A stretch of 64,000 nt of DNA, from positions 1-64,000 of the forward strand of contig NZ_JACSQP010000006.1 of NCBI RefSeq assembly GCF_014836535.1. Reading direction: 5' to 3'. This DNA comes from Microbacterium pullorum. Lineage in GTDB: Bacteria; Actinomycetota; Actinomycetes; Actinomycetales; Microbacteriaceae. Below are positions 44,379-53,739 of this stretch, in pieces. The first letter of the stretch is position 1. Every line of letters starts with the position of its first letter. The notes under the pieces are model-generated. The model searched no databases and was not told the DNA's origin. It saw only the letters and a program-made list of their open reading frames with translations. A program made the translations under genes and the position numbers.

Positions 44379-47239
44379 GCATCGTCACCGCCGCGCCTGC
44401 TTCGCCCATCGCGCTCGATGGCTGCGTCCCCGACGCCGTCGCCGAGGCGGTGGGCGAGCCCGCCCGCATCAAGACCCGCGCGATCGACCGGGTGGCCTAC
44501 GCCAGTGACGCCTCGCACTTCCTGCTCACCCCGAACGCGGTCGTCGTGGCGGAGGATGCCGCCGAGGTGGCGCGGGTGCTGCGCGCCGCGAGTGCGGCCG
44601 GTTCCCGGGTGACCTTCCGCTCCGGCGGCACGAGCCTGTCGGGGCAGGCCTCGGGCGACGACCTGCTCGTCGACACGCGGCAGGGCTTCCGGCGCATCGA
44701 GGTGCTCGACGACGGCCGCCGGGTGCGCGTGCAGCCGGGCGCGACCGTGCGTCAGGTGAACATGCGGCTGCTGCGCCACGGGCGCCGGCTCGGGCCCGAC
44801 CCCGCCAGCGAGGCGGCCTGCACGATCGGCGGTGTCGTGGCGAACAATTCCAGCGGCATGGCCTGTGGCATCACCGAGAACACCTATCGCACGCTCGAAT
44901 CGCTCGTCTTCGTGCTGCCGTCGGGCACGACGGTCGACTCCGCCGCACCCGACGCCGACGCCCGGCTGAATGCGGCCGAGCCGGAGCTGTTCGACGGCCT
45001 CGTGCGGCTGCAGCGGCGCGTGCGCGAGAACCCGCAGTCGGTGGCGATCATCGCCCGGCAGTTCTCGATGAAGAACACGATGGGCTACGGCGTCAATGCG
45101 TTCTGCGACTTCGACTCCCCGGTGCAGGTGCTCACCCACCTGCTCATCGGCAGCGAGGGCACGCTCGCCTTCATCGCCGAAGCCACGTATCGCACCGTGC
45201 CGATCCAGCCCGTGGCCACCACGGCGCTCGCCGTCTTCGACACGCTCGACGACGCCACCCGGGCCCTGCCCGACCTCGTCGCCACGGGGGCCGCGACCCT
45301 CGAGCTGATGGATGCCACCAGCATCCGTGTCGGTCAGTCGTTCGCCGATGCGCCGGCACAGATCCTGGGTTTCGACGTGGCCGCCGAGGCCGCGCTGCTG
45401 GTGGAGTACCAGGGCGCCACCGCGGAGGAGGTCGCCGCCCTCACCGCGCAGGGTGCGCGGGTGCTGGGCGACGCACCGCTGCGGGCGCCCGCCGCGTTCT
45501 CGTCGGACCCGTCGACCCGCGCCACCGCGTGGAAGCTCCGCAAAGGCCTCTACACGTCGGTGGCCGGCGCCAGACCCACCGGCACGACGGCGCTTCTGGA
45601 GGACGTCGTCGTGCCGGTGCCCACCCTCGCTTCCACCTGCGAGTCGCTGCAGGAGCTGTTCGAGCGATACGGCTACCGCGACAGCGTGATCTTCGGTCAC
45701 GCGAAGGACGGCAACATCCACTTCATGCTCACCGACCGGTTCGCCGGCGACGCGGCGATGGCGCGCTTCGTCGGCTTCACCGACGAGATGGTCGATCTCG
45801 TGCTCGATGCCGGCGGCAACCTCAAGGCCGAGCACGGCACCGGGCGCGTCATGGCCCCCTATGTGCGGCGCCAGTACGGTGACGAGCTGTATGACGTGAT
45901 GCGGGAGCTCAAGGGCCTGTGCGACCCCACCGGCATCCTGAACCCGGGCGTCATCATCGACGACGGCACCGATGCGCATCTGCGCGACATCAAGCTGCCC
46001 GAGCCGGTCGAGGCCGAGGTCGACCGCTGCGTGGAGTGCGGGTACTGCGAGCCGGTGTGCCCGTCGAAGGACCTCACGCTCACCCCGCGTCAGCGCATCG
46101 TCGTGCGGCGCGGGATGGCGCGGGCCGAAGCCGCCGGTGACACCGCGCTGGCCGCCGCCCTCGAGCGCGACTACGACTACGACGGCGTGCAGACGTGCGC
46201 CGTCGACGGCATGTGCGTGACGGCGTGCCCCGTGCTCATCAACACCGGGTCGCTCGTGAAGCGGCTGCGCCGCGAGGAGCAGAACCCCGTGATGGCGGCG
46301 GGGTGGAAGGCAGCGGCGAAGGCCTGGGGCCCGGTGACCCGGGTCGGCTCGCTCGCGCTGACGGCGGCGGATGCCGTGCCGGCGAGCCTGGTCGGCGCGG
46401 TCACCACCGTCGGGCGTGCTGTGCTCGGCACCGACACGATGCCCGCCTACACCGCCGACCTGCCCGGCGGTGGGGCTAAGCGGCGTGGCCTGGCCGGGAG
46501 TCGCGGCGGCGGCGCAGTCGACCCTGTCGCGGTGTACCTGCCGGCGTGCGTGAACAGCATGTTCGGGCCCGCGGGCGACGGCATCGGGGTCACCGAGGCG
46601 TTCTCCCGGCTTGTGGAGCGGGCGGGGGTGCGGGTGATCGTGCCGGAGGGCATCGAGGCGCTCTGCTGCTCGACGCCCTGGACCTCGAAGGGCTACACCG
46701 GCGGCCGCGAGGTGATGGCCAAGCGCGTCGTCGACGCGGTACGCGCGGCGTCGGGCGGTGGGGAGCTTGTCGTCGTCAGCGACGGCGCGAGCTGTACCGA
46801 GGGGTTCGCCCACATCTTCACCGATGCGGGGCTCGACTACCGCACCGAGGATGCCGTCGGCTTCGTCGCCCGCCTGGTGCTGCCGCGGCTGGGCGAGGTG
46901 GCGCCGGTCGTGGCATCGCTCGTGCTGCATCCGACTTGCTCGTCGACGCAGATGGGCCTGAACCCCGCGCTGCAGGCGGTGGGGGCGGCTGTCGCCACGA
47001 CGGTGACGGTGCCCGACGCGTGGGGGTGCTGCGGCTTCGCGGGAGACCGGGGGATGCTGCACCCCGAACTCACCGCCTCGGCCACCGCCGCCGAGGCCGC
47101 AGAGGTGCGCGCGATCGACGCCGACGCCCATGCGTCGTGCAACCGCACGTGCGAGATCGGGATGACGCGGGCCACGGGCAAGGAGTACCGCCACGTGCTC
47201 GAATTGCTGGAGGAGGCCACCCGTCCGGTAAGCGACTGA
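44375..47239 (+). CDS. FAD/4Fe-4S D-lactate dehydrogenase (Dld-II/GlcD-like fusion)
   Basis: A 954-residue flavoprotein fused to an iron-sulfur module. FAD_binding_4 (about 45-280, FRSGGTSLSGQ, GGVVANNSSGM) and FAD-oxidase C (about 300-545, VIFGHAKDGNIHFML, LKAEHGTGR) precede two 4Fe-4S clusters (CVECGYCEPVCPS and CAVDGMCVTACPV, about 552-620) and cysteine-rich CCG domains (ALCCSTPW, GCCGFAG). It oxidises D-lactate (or a 2-hydroxyacid) and passes electrons to the membrane chain. It starts at GTG overlapping the permease stop (GTGA), so the two are one operon. D- rather than L-lactate preference is by family. Confidence 0.92.
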   Translation: MSIVTAAPASPIALDGCVPDAVAEAVGEPARIKTRAIDRVAYASDASHFLLTPNAVVVAEDAAEVARVLRAASAAGSRVTFRSGGTSLSGQASGDDLLVDTRQGFRRIEVLDDGRRVRVQPGATVRQVNMRLLRHGRRLGPDPASEAACTIGGVVANNSSGMACGITENTYRTLESLVFVLPSGTTVDSAAPDADARLNAAEPELFDGLVRLQRRVRENPQSVAIIARQFSMKNTMGYGVNAFCDFDSPVQVLTHLLIGSEGTLAFIAEATYRTVPIQPVATTALAVFDTLDDATRALPDLVATGAATLELMDATSIRVGQSFADAPAQILGFDVAAEAALLVEYQGATAEEVAALTAQGARVLGDAPLRAPAAFSSDPSTRATAWKLRKGLYTSVAGARPTGTTALLEDVVVPVPTLASTCESLQELFERYGYRDSVIFGHAKDGNIHFMLTDRFAGDAAMARFVGFTDEMVDLVLDAGGNLKAEHGTGRVMAPYVRRQYGDELYDVMRELKGLCDPTGILNPGVIIDDGTDAHLRDIKLPEPVEAEVDRCVECGYCEPVCPSKDLTLTPRQRIVVRRGMARAEAAGDTALAAALERDYDYDGVQTCAVDGMCVTACPVLINTGSLVKRLRREEQNPVMAAGWKAAAKAWGPVTRVGSLALTAADAVPASLVGAVTTVGRAVLGTDTMPAYTADLPGGGAKRRGLAGSRGGGAVDPVAVYLPACVNSMFGPAGDGIGVTEAFSRLVERAGVRVIVPEGIEALCCSTPWTSKGYTGGREVMAKRVVDAVRAASGGGELVVVSDGASCTEGFAHIFTDAGLDYRTEDAVGFVARLVLPRLGEVAPVVASLVLHPTCSSTQMGLNPALQAVGAAVATTVTVPDAWGCCGFAGDRGMLHPELTASATAAEAAEVRAIDADAHASCNRTCEIGMTRATGKEYRHVLELLEEATRPVSD

Positions 47240-47243
47240 GCGG

Positions 47244-48317
47244 TCATCGGGTGGGGCGGGTGACCCCCAAGAACCGGATGAACATCGAGATCCAGCCGAA
47301 GATCAGTGCGAAGACGATGATCTCGAACGCGGTCAGCGAGAAGAACCCGACGACGAACAGCGCCAGTGAGGCCAGCGTCGCGCCCGCATACGACCACGAC
47401 ACGACGAAATAGGTGCGCGGCATGCCCCGCAGCAGGCGCGGCCCGCTGAACAGCAGCACGAGGTACATCGCTGCCATGCCCGATGCCGACACGTTGTGCA
47501 GCACCGGGTTGGTGTGGAACGGGAAGATCCCGACGCCGGCCAGCATGACGCCCATCACGACGAAGAGCGTGGAGACCACCCGCGGGGCGCTCGGCCTCGT
47601 GAGCACGCCGCGCTGGACGGCGTCGGTCAGGTCGTGGGAGATGAACACGGCGAAGGTCGTCACGAGCAGGCCCCCGGCGATGAGCGTGCCGTTGAAGATC
47701 AGGCTCGAGGGGTCGTCGAACGTGCCGAGGCGGCTGAAGTGCACCCGCCACCACTGCGGATCGGGCGAGGTGACCATCGACGTCAGCACGCCGATGACGA
47801 CGAAGGCCATGAGCATCGTCGACATGCGCTGGGTGTCCATGTGCGCCGCGGAGAGATAGGTGATGTACACCGTGAGTCCCAGCGTCACCGCCATCAGCAC
47901 GACCGCCCAGAAGGGGATCATGGGAAGCCCGATGAAGCCCGCGGCCAGCACGCGGTACAGCGCATAGGTGGCCAGGAACGCCAGCACGGCGTGCACGATC
48001 ACCACCGAGACGGTGTTGACGATGTACTTCCAGGGTGGCAGCTCGCGTCGCCACTCCTGGCCCGGTCGGTCGCGCGCGCGCCAATACCCCAGCGTCGAGG
48101 CGACCGCGGCGACGATGGCGCTGCCGATGGCGGCGAACGGCCCGAACGGCGCGTCGCCGCCCAGCCCGAGTGCCGGGATGAGCAGGGCCACCAGCAGGCC
48201 GTAGACCCCGCCGACCGCTCCCGTGCCCAGGGAGAAGTAGACCGCATCGGACTCGGCACGCCTCGTGGTCAGCGTCGCGCCGGCGCCGGGTGCTGCGGTC
48301 TCACTCGAGCGGGTCAT
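47244..48317 (-). CDS. DUF998-like integral membrane protein
   Basis: A membrane protein of about 357 residues with nine or ten hydrophobic segments (YFSLGTGAVGGVYGLLVALLIPALGL, VHAVLAFLATYALYRVLAAGF, AVVLMAVTLGLTVYITYLSA and others). The position of segments and the FPFHTNPVLHNVSA motif in the second half fit DUF998-type proteins. Function unknown. The start is unsure: ATG 48317 is chosen, since the alternative GTG at 48356 lies inside a hairpin (48353-48369) and no ribosome site is clear for either. It converges with the lactate dehydrogenase gene, 4 bp apart. Confidence 0.75.
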   Translation of the reverse strand: MTRSSETAAPGAGATLTTRRAESDAVYFSLGTGAVGGVYGLLVALLIPALGLGGDAPFGPFAAIGSAIVAAVASTLGYWRARDRPGQEWRRELPPWKYIVNTVSVVIVHAVLAFLATYALYRVLAAGFIGLPMIPFWAVVLMAVTLGLTVYITYLSAAHMDTQRMSTMLMAFVVIGVLTSMVTSPDPQWWRVHFSRLGTFDDPSSLIFNGTLIAGGLLVTTFAVFISHDLTDAVQRGVLTRPSAPRVVSTLFVVMGVMLAGVGIFPFHTNPVLHNVSASGMAAMYLVLLFSGPRLLRGMPRTYFVVSWSYAGATLASLALFVVGFFSLTAFEIIVFALIFGWISMFIRFLGVTRPTR

Positions 48318-48352
48318 GTCGAGATTGTGGACCGCCGGCGCCGCAGGCGTGG

Positions 48353-48369
48353 TCACCCGTGCCGGGTGA
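48353..48369 (-). terminator. Small hairpin after the thioesterase gene
   Basis: TCACCCG (48353-48359) pairs with CGGGTGA (48363-48369) around TGC, 18 bp after the thioesterase stop. Short and without a T-run, so a weak terminator at best. Confidence 0.4.
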
Positions 48370-48387
48370 TCTCCCCGCTCGCCGGTG

Positions 48388-48861
48388 TCACGCCGTGGGC
48401 AGCTTCAGGGTGCCCGTGCTGGAGTGCTCGCGCGGCATCCGGTCGCGCTCGTACGTGATGTCGGTGAACCCGTGGGGGGCGGGTCGGCCCTCTTCGTCGA
48501 CGTTCACGAAGACGATCTTGTCGATCGTGAGGATGCGCTGTCGCGTGATCATGTTGCGCACCACCGCACGCATCGTCAGCGAGGTGCGCCCGAAGTGCGT
48601 GGCCGTCAGGCCCATCTCGACGAGGTCGCCCTGCACGGCGGAGGCTTCGAAGTTGATCTCGGAGATGAACTTCGTCACGACCCGGTAGTTGCCGAGCTGG
48701 ATGATGGCGTAGATCGCCGCCTCTTCGTCGATCCACCGCAGCAGGCTCCCCCCGAACAGCGTGCCGTTCGCGTTGAGGTCCTCGGGGCGCACCCACTTGC
48801 GGGTGTGGAAGTTCACGCCTTCCTCGGACCAGTACCAGGATGCTTCGGGCTGCGCAGTCAT
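48388..48861 (-). CDS. Hot-dog fold acyl-CoA thioesterase (YciA-like)
   Basis: A 157-residue hot-dog protein. The signature DLNANGTLFGGSLLRWIDEEAAIYA carries the catalytic-type Asn/Asp positions of YciA/BFIT-type thioesterases, and the second half has NFEASAVQGDLVEMGLTATHFGRTSLTM. It hydrolyses acyl-CoA esters in the cytoplasm; chain-length preference is unknown. It lies upstream of the DUF998-like gene on the same strand. Confidence 0.88.
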   Translation of the reverse strand: MTAQPEASWYWSEEGVNFHTRKWVRPEDLNANGTLFGGSLLRWIDEEAAIYAIIQLGNYRVVTKFISEINFEASAVQGDLVEMGLTATHFGRTSLTMRAVVRNMITRQRILTIDKIVFVNVDEEGRPAPHGFTDITYERDRMPREHSSTGTLKLPTA

Positions 48862-48947
48862 GCCATCAACGCTACGCCTCGAGTCTGAGGAGGTGATGCG
48901 CCGTCGCCTGCCCCCAGACGCGTTCGCCAGGAGTAGTGTGACCCGAC

Positions 48948-50585
48948 GTGAACCAGGAAACCGAGCGTTACCACCGCCTGCGCTGGTGGGGTCTGGCAGC
49001 CATCTCCGTGGCGGTCGCCCTGATCATCATGGACTCCACGATCGTCTCGGTCGCGGTGCCCAGCATCGTCGAGTCGCTCGACCTCACCACCACCCAGATC
49101 CAATGGGTGCAGGAGGTCTACACGCTCGTCTTCGCCGCGCTGCTCATGGTGTGGGGCACGACGAGCGACCGCCTCGGCCGCCGCCGCCTGCTCATCATCG
49201 GCGTCGTGGTGTTCGTCGCCTCGAGCATCCTCTGCGCGTTCGCCGTCAACGGCACCTGGCTCATCGCCGCCCGCGCCCTGCAGGGGGTCGGTGGCTCGAT
49301 GATCCTGCCGACGACCCTGGCTCTGCTCAACGCCACGTTCCGGGGCAAGGAACGCGGCATCGCGTTCGCGGTGTGGGGCGCCACGATCGGGTCGATGGCG
49401 GCCGTCGGGCCGGTGCTCGGCGGTTGGCTCACGAGCGCGTTCTCGTGGCACTGGGCGTTCTGGATCAACCTGCCTTTCGGTGTCGTCGTCATCATCGGCG
49501 TGCTGCTGTGCGTTCCCGAGTCCCGCCAGCGCGACGGTAGCCGGTTCACCGACTGGATCGCCGTGGGCACCTCGGTGCTCGGCTTCGGCCTGCTCGTGTT
49601 CGCCCTCATCGAAGGGCGCGCGTACGGGTGGTGGGAGGCGACGGACTCGGCCCCGTTCAGCCTCGGCGGATTCAGTGTGATCCCGGTGCTGTTCGTGCTC
49701 GCGATCGTGGTGCTCGCGGCCCTGGTGTGGCGGGAGCGCCGCCGTGTGGCGGCTCAGAAGTCGGTGCTCATCGACGTGTCGCTGTTCCGCATCGGCACGT
49801 TCGCGAACGGCAACATCACCGCCCTCACCGTCTCGCTCGGCGAGTTCGGGCTCATCCTGTCGCTGCCGCTGTGGTTCCAGTACGCCCGGGACATGAACGC
49901 CCTCGAGGCCGGCCTTGCCCTGCTGCCGCTCGCGGTCGGATCGTTCCTCGCGAGCGGATCGATCCAGCCGTTGTCCAAGCGCCTGTCACCGGTGCAGATG
50001 GTGCGCCTCGGCGTGCTTCTCGAGATCCTCTCCCTCGCCGCCCTCGCCCTGCTCATCCGCCCCGACTCGAACCTGTGGGTCACCGGCGTGCCGCTGTTCT
50101 TCTACGGCATGGGGGTGGGGTTCGCCACGGCGCAGCTGACCCAGCTCATCCTCGTCGACGTCCCGGTGGAGAGATCGGGGCAGGCGTCGTCGGTGCAGTC
50201 CACGTCACGGCAGGTGGGATCCGCCCTCGGCATCGCCGTGCTCGGGACCGCCCTGTTCACGACGCTGCGCGTCGGGACAGAGTCGCGCCTGAGGGACCAG
50301 ATCGCCGCGGATCCGCAGGTGGGGGAGATGGTGGATGCCGTCTCGACCTCCGCCGGCGCCCTCATCAAGCCGCTGAGCGAGAACCCGGCCACCGCGCCCA
50401 TCGCCGACGCGGCGCGCGAGGCGCTGACGCAGGGCGTGTCGGTGGCCGCGTGGGTCGCGGTGGGCGCCCTCGTCGTGGGCCTGCTCACGACCATTCCTCT
50501 CGGGCGACGTGCCCGAGAGGAAGAGGTCGCGCAGCGATCGGGTGCGTCGGCCGGATCCCCGTCGGTCGACGGCGCCGCTCAGTAG
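48948..50585 (+). CDS. MFS drug:H+ antiporter, DHA2 (14-TM) family
   Basis: A 545-residue exporter. The first membrane segment has the DHA2 signature MDSTIVSVAVPSIVESL, motif A is WGTTSDRLGRRRLLIIG and motif C-like VGPVLGGWLTSAFSWHWAF is in TM5. About 14 segments are visible, with a charged C-terminal tail (RRAREEEVAQRSGASAGSPS). The substrate is unknown. It starts at GTG 8 bp after a weak purine run. Its stop overlaps that of the convergent fucO by 7 bp. Confidence 0.9.
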   Translation: MNQETERYHRLRWWGLAAISVAVALIIMDSTIVSVAVPSIVESLDLTTTQIQWVQEVYTLVFAALLMVWGTTSDRLGRRRLLIIGVVVFVASSILCAFAVNGTWLIAARALQGVGGSMILPTTLALLNATFRGKERGIAFAVWGATIGSMAAVGPVLGGWLTSAFSWHWAFWINLPFGVVVIIGVLLCVPESRQRDGSRFTDWIAVGTSVLGFGLLVFALIEGRAYGWWEATDSAPFSLGGFSVIPVLFVLAIVVLAALVWRERRRVAAQKSVLIDVSLFRIGTFANGNITALTVSLGEFGLILSLPLWFQYARDMNALEAGLALLPLAVGSFLASGSIQPLSKRLSPVQMVRLGVLLEILSLAALALLIRPDSNLWVTGVPLFFYGMGVGFATAQLTQLILVDVPVERSGQASSVQSTSRQVGSALGIAVLGTALFTTLRVGTESRLRDQIAADPQVGEMVDAVSTSAGALIKPLSENPATAPIADAAREALTQGVSVAAWVAVGALVVGLLTTIPLGRRAREEEVAQRSGASAGSPSVDGAAQ

Positions 50586-51730
50586 ATCGACGCGTAGAGC
50601 TGCTCGATCTCGGCCACGGTGACCTCGCGCGGGTTGCCGCCGCGGCACACGTCGTCGTAGGCGGCCTGGGCGAGCGCCGGCAGGTCCTCCTCCTTCGCGC
50701 CCACGTCGCGCAGCGACGTGGGGTTCCCGAGCTCGTGGATCAGGTGCACGACGGCATCCACGGCCGCTGTGCGCGCCCGGTCGATCGACATGCCCGCGGC
50801 ATCCGTCACGCCGAACGCCTGCGCGATCGCCCGGAACTTCTCGCCCGTGGCCTGCGCGTTGAACGCCATGACCGGCGCCAGCAGGATGCCGTTGGCCACC
50901 CCGTGCGGGGCGGCGTAGAACCCGCCGAGCGGGTGCGCCATGGCGTGCACGAGACCGAGGCCGACGTTGGAGTAGCCCATGCCGGCGATGTACTGGGCGA
51001 GCGCCATCTGCTCGGCCGCCTGCGGATCGCCGGCCACGCTCGCGCGCAGCGACGAGGCGATCAGCTCGATGGCCTTCAGGTGGAACATGTCCGACAGTTC
51101 CCATGCGGCGCCGGTGGTGTAGCCCTCGATCGCGTGCGTCAGCGCGTCGAGCCCGGTGGCGACCTTCAGCGCTCGGGGCGCGTCGGCCATCATCTCGGCA
51201 TCCACGATCGCCAGGACCGGGATGTCGTGCGGGTCGACGCAGACGAACTTGCGGCGGCGCTCGGGGTCGGTGATGACGTAGTTGATCGTCGTCTCCGACG
51301 CGGTGCCGGCGGTCGTGGGGATCGCGATGATCGGGACGGACGGGTGCTTCGTGGGCGCGACGCCCTCGAGGGAGCGCACGTCGGCGAACTCGGGATTGCG
51401 CGTGATGATGCCGATCGCCTTGCAGGTGTCCTGCGGTGAGCCGCCGCCGATCGCGATGAGCACGTCGGCACCGGCCTCGGCGAACGCCGCGACGCCGTCG
51501 GTGACGTTCTGGATCGTCGGATTCGGCACGACGTCGGGGTACAGCTCGTACGGGAACCCCGCCTCGTCGAGCAGGGTGAGCACGCGCTGCACGATGCCGG
51601 CTTCGACGAGCACCGGGTCGGTGACGATGAACGCCTTCGTGAAGCCGCGTCGGCCGAGCTCCTCGGGGATCACGCCGATCGCGCCGGCACCGAAGTACGC
51701 CATCTGATTCCACACCATGCGATTGACCAT
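50579..51730 (-). CDS. fucO: Lactaldehyde reductase / 1,2-propanediol oxidoreductase (FucO)
   Basis: A 383-residue iron-dependent alcohol dehydrogenase (group III) that reduces L-lactaldehyde to 1,2-propanediol, the end step of anaerobic fucose/rhamnose breakdown. The match to FucO is visible throughout: start MVNRMVWNQMAYFGAGA, NAD motif IAIGGGSPQDTCKAIG, VPIIAIPTTAGTASE, metal ligands in GLDALTHAIEGY and GLVHAMAHPLGG...APHG, and the C-terminal CRGGNPREVT. No fucose or rhamnose kinase/aldolase genes lie near, so it may act as a general aldehyde reductase here. It overlaps the convergent MFS gene by 7 bp. Confidence 0.96.
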   Translation of the reverse strand: MVNRMVWNQMAYFGAGAIGVIPEELGRRGFTKAFIVTDPVLVEAGIVQRVLTLLDEAGFPYELYPDVVPNPTIQNVTDGVAAFAEAGADVLIAIGGGSPQDTCKAIGIITRNPEFADVRSLEGVAPTKHPSVPIIAIPTTAGTASETTINYVITDPERRRKFVCVDPHDIPVLAIVDAEMMADAPRALKVATGLDALTHAIEGYTTGAAWELSDMFHLKAIELIASSLRASVAGDPQAAEQMALAQYIAGMGYSNVGLGLVHAMAHPLGGFYAAPHGVANGILLAPVMAFNAQATGEKFRAIAQAFGVTDAAGMSIDRARTAAVDAVVHLIHELGNPTSLRDVGAKEEDLPALAQAAYDDVCRGGNPREVTVAEIEQLYASIY

Positions 51731-51791
51731 GCTTCAGCGTAGCGCTGTGGTCAGACCACGCGCAGGAGGGGTGGCCGTGTTTACCCGGCGC

Positions 51792-52208
51792 TCACGCGGG
51801 CAGGAAGTACTCGCGGGCGAGCGGGGCGATCTCAAGGTGCTCGGCGTCGGCGCGTGTGATCCACCGCAGCTCCGCGATCTCCGCGGCGGCCTCGGGCTGC
51901 TGCGCGCCGATGTCGGCGGCGAAGACGTCGGCCACCACCTCGAACCCGGGCTCGTTGGCTGCGGGCGCGGCGAACGCGCCGAGCGAGCGCAGCCGATCGG
52001 GCGCGACGCGGATGCCGATCTCCTCGGCAAGCTCCCGGCTGAGGGTCTCGGCCGGCGTCTCTCCGGGCTCCGGCTTGCCGCCCGGCTGCATGAACGCCGT
52101 CGTCCCGGTCTTGCGCACCACGAGCAGCCGGCCGGCGTCGTCGAGGATGACCGCGGCCGACACGTGGATGCGGCGGACGGCGGCGTGATCGGCGGGGGTG
52201 GGGGTCAC
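51792..52208 (-). CDS. Nudix hydrolase
   Basis: A 138-residue NUDIX protein of the MutT/YfcD type. The Nudix box is visible as GGKPEPGETPAETLSRELAEEIGI with the usual G-x5-E-x7-REL-x-EE-x-G spacing. It probably hydrolyses a nucleoside diphosphate linked to another moiety; the substrate is unknown. The GTG at 52208 (VTPTPADHAAVRR) is chosen over the longer frame, which overlaps the divergent SDR gene. It is divergent from that gene. Confidence 0.92.
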   Translation of the reverse strand: MTPTPADHAAVRRIHVSAAVILDDAGRLLVVRKTGTTAFMQPGGKPEPGETPAETLSRELAEEIGIRVAPDRLRSLGAFAAPAANEPGFEVVADVFAADIGAQQPEAAAEIAELRWITRADAEHLEIAPLAREYFLPA

Positions 52209-52246
52209 CGTGGCACGGTAACAGGTTTCCCCCATGCGGCCCGACG

Positions 52247-52252
52247 TAGAAT
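52247..52252 (+). promoter_or_regulatory. -10 element for a leaderless SDR transcript
   Basis: TAGAAT sits five bases before GTG 52258, so a transcript starting about 6-7 bases after it begins at the start codon itself. No ribosome site precedes the GTG. The -35 region is poor, so this is a moderate call. Confidence 0.5.
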
Positions 52253-52257
52253 CACTT

Positions 52258-53739
52258 GTGCCCCCTGCGACTTCCTCCGTGTCCACCCTGCCCTCCAGTG
52301 GCATCGATCCCGCGGAGCTGGAGATCACCCTCCGGGTGCTCGCGAGCATGGATCAGGTCGATCAGAGCCACCCCGACTACGTCGCCGTGCGCCAGGCCAC
52401 CGCCGCGATGTTCAAAGCCGTCAAGAAGGTGCGCCGCCGCGAGATCCGCGACGCGATCGCCGAGGCCGACCGCGCCGTGGTGGCCGCCACCGCGACCGGC
52501 GCCCCCGATCGCATCGACGACGAGACGCGCGGCATCCCCATCTCCACCGCGACGACGGCCCCGACCGCCGGGACCCTGCTGAAGGCGCGCGGCTGCTACA
52601 TCTGCAAGCAGCCGTACACGGTGGTCGACGCGTTCTACCACCAGCTGTGCCCGACCTGCGCGGCCATGAGCCACGCCAAGCGCGACGCGCGCACCGACCT
52701 CACCGGCCGACGCGCGCTGCTCACCGGTGGGCGCGCGAAGATCGGCATGTACATCGCGCTGCGGCTGCTGCGCGACGGCGCGCACACCACCATCACGACC
52801 CGCTTCCCGCGCGACGCGGTGCGCCGGTTCAGCAGCCTGCCGGATGCCGCCGAGTGGCTCCACCGCCTGAAGATCGTCGGCATCGACCTGCGCGATCCCG
52901 CCCAGGTGATCGGGCTGGCCGACGACGTGGCCGCCGCGGGGCCGCTGGACATCCTCATCAACAACGCCACCCAGACGGTGCGCCGCTCGCCCGGCGCCTA
53001 CCAGCCGCTGGTGGATGCCGAACTGGCACCCCTGCCCGACGGTCCGCTGCCCGAGCTCATCACCTTCGGCCACACCAACGACCGGCATCCGCAGGCCCTG
53101 GAGCGCTCGGTGAGCGCGCACCCCATCCTCGCGGCGGCGGCCTCCCGCGCCGACGAACTGACCGAACAGGCCATGACGGCGGGGTCGAGCTCGCTCGAGC
53201 GCCTCGCCGCCGGCACCGCGATCGACGCGGGCGGACTCATCCCCGACCTCGAGGGCATCAACTCGTGGACGCAGCGCGTCGAGCAGGTCGACCCGCTCGA
53301 GATGCTCGAGGTGCAGCTGGCCAACACGACGGCACCGTTCCTGCTGGTTTCCAAGCTCCGCCCGTCGCTGGCGGCAAGCGACGCGCGGCGCACCTACATC
53401 GTCAACGTCAGTGCGATGGAGGGCGTCTTCGGCCGCGGGTACAAGGGGCCCGGGCATCCGCACACCAACATGGCCAAGGCCGCGGTGAACATGCTCACCC
53501 GCACCAGCGCGCGCGAGATGTTCGAGAACGACGGCATCCTCATGACCAGCGTCGACACCGGCTGGATCACCGACGAGCGCCCGCACCCCACCAAGGTGCG
53601 CCTCGCCGAAGAGGGCTTCCACGCTCCCCTCGACCTCGTCGACGGCGCCGCGCGGGTGTACGACCCGATCGTGCGCGGCGAGGCCGGCGAGGACGTGTTC
53701 GGAGTGTTCCTGAAGGACTACGCTCCCGGCTCATGGTGA
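52258..53739 (+). CDS. Zinc-ribbon atypical SDR oxidoreductase
   Basis: A 493-residue protein. A helical N-terminal part (about 15-95) leads to a Cys4 motif (CYICKQ...CPTC, about 115-140) that can hold zinc, then a Rossmann domain (RRALLTGGRAKIGMYIALRLL). It has NNATQTVRR and INVSAMEG-like NVSAMEG, but the position of the catalytic Tyr is taken by Thr in HPHTNMAKAAVNM (the Lys stays). It is therefore a variant SDR with unproven activity. The start GTG 52258 fits the leaderless -10; ATG 52234 is the alternative. It overlaps the next small gene by 7 bp. Confidence 0.82.
   Translation: MPPATSSVSTLPSSGIDPAELEITLRVLASMDQVDQSHPDYVAVRQATAAMFKAVKKVRRREIRDAIAEADRAVVAATATGAPDRIDDETRGIPISTATTAPTAGTLLKARGCYICKQPYTVVDAFYHQLCPTCAAMSHAKRDARTDLTGRRALLTGGRAKIGMYIALRLLRDGAHTTITTRFPRDAVRRFSSLPDAAEWLHRLKIVGIDLRDPAQVIGLADDVAAAGPLDILINNATQTVRRSPGAYQPLVDAELAPLPDGPLPELITFGHTNDRHPQALERSVSAHPILAAAASRADELTEQAMTAGSSSLERLAAGTAIDAGGLIPDLEGINSWTQRVEQVDPLEMLEVQLANTTAPFLLVSKLRPSLAASDARRTYIVNVSAMEGVFGRGYKGPGHPHTNMAKAAVNMLTRTSAREMFENDGILMTSVDTGWITDERPHPTKVRLAEEGFHAPLDLVDGAARVYDPIVRGEAGEDVFGVFLKDYAPGSW

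Noticed and set aside
42599..47239. A single 1546-codon frame covering lldP and the dehydrogenase
   Set aside because: Its first half is a shifted reading of lldP; the true dehydrogenase starts at GTG 44375, overlapping the permease stop.
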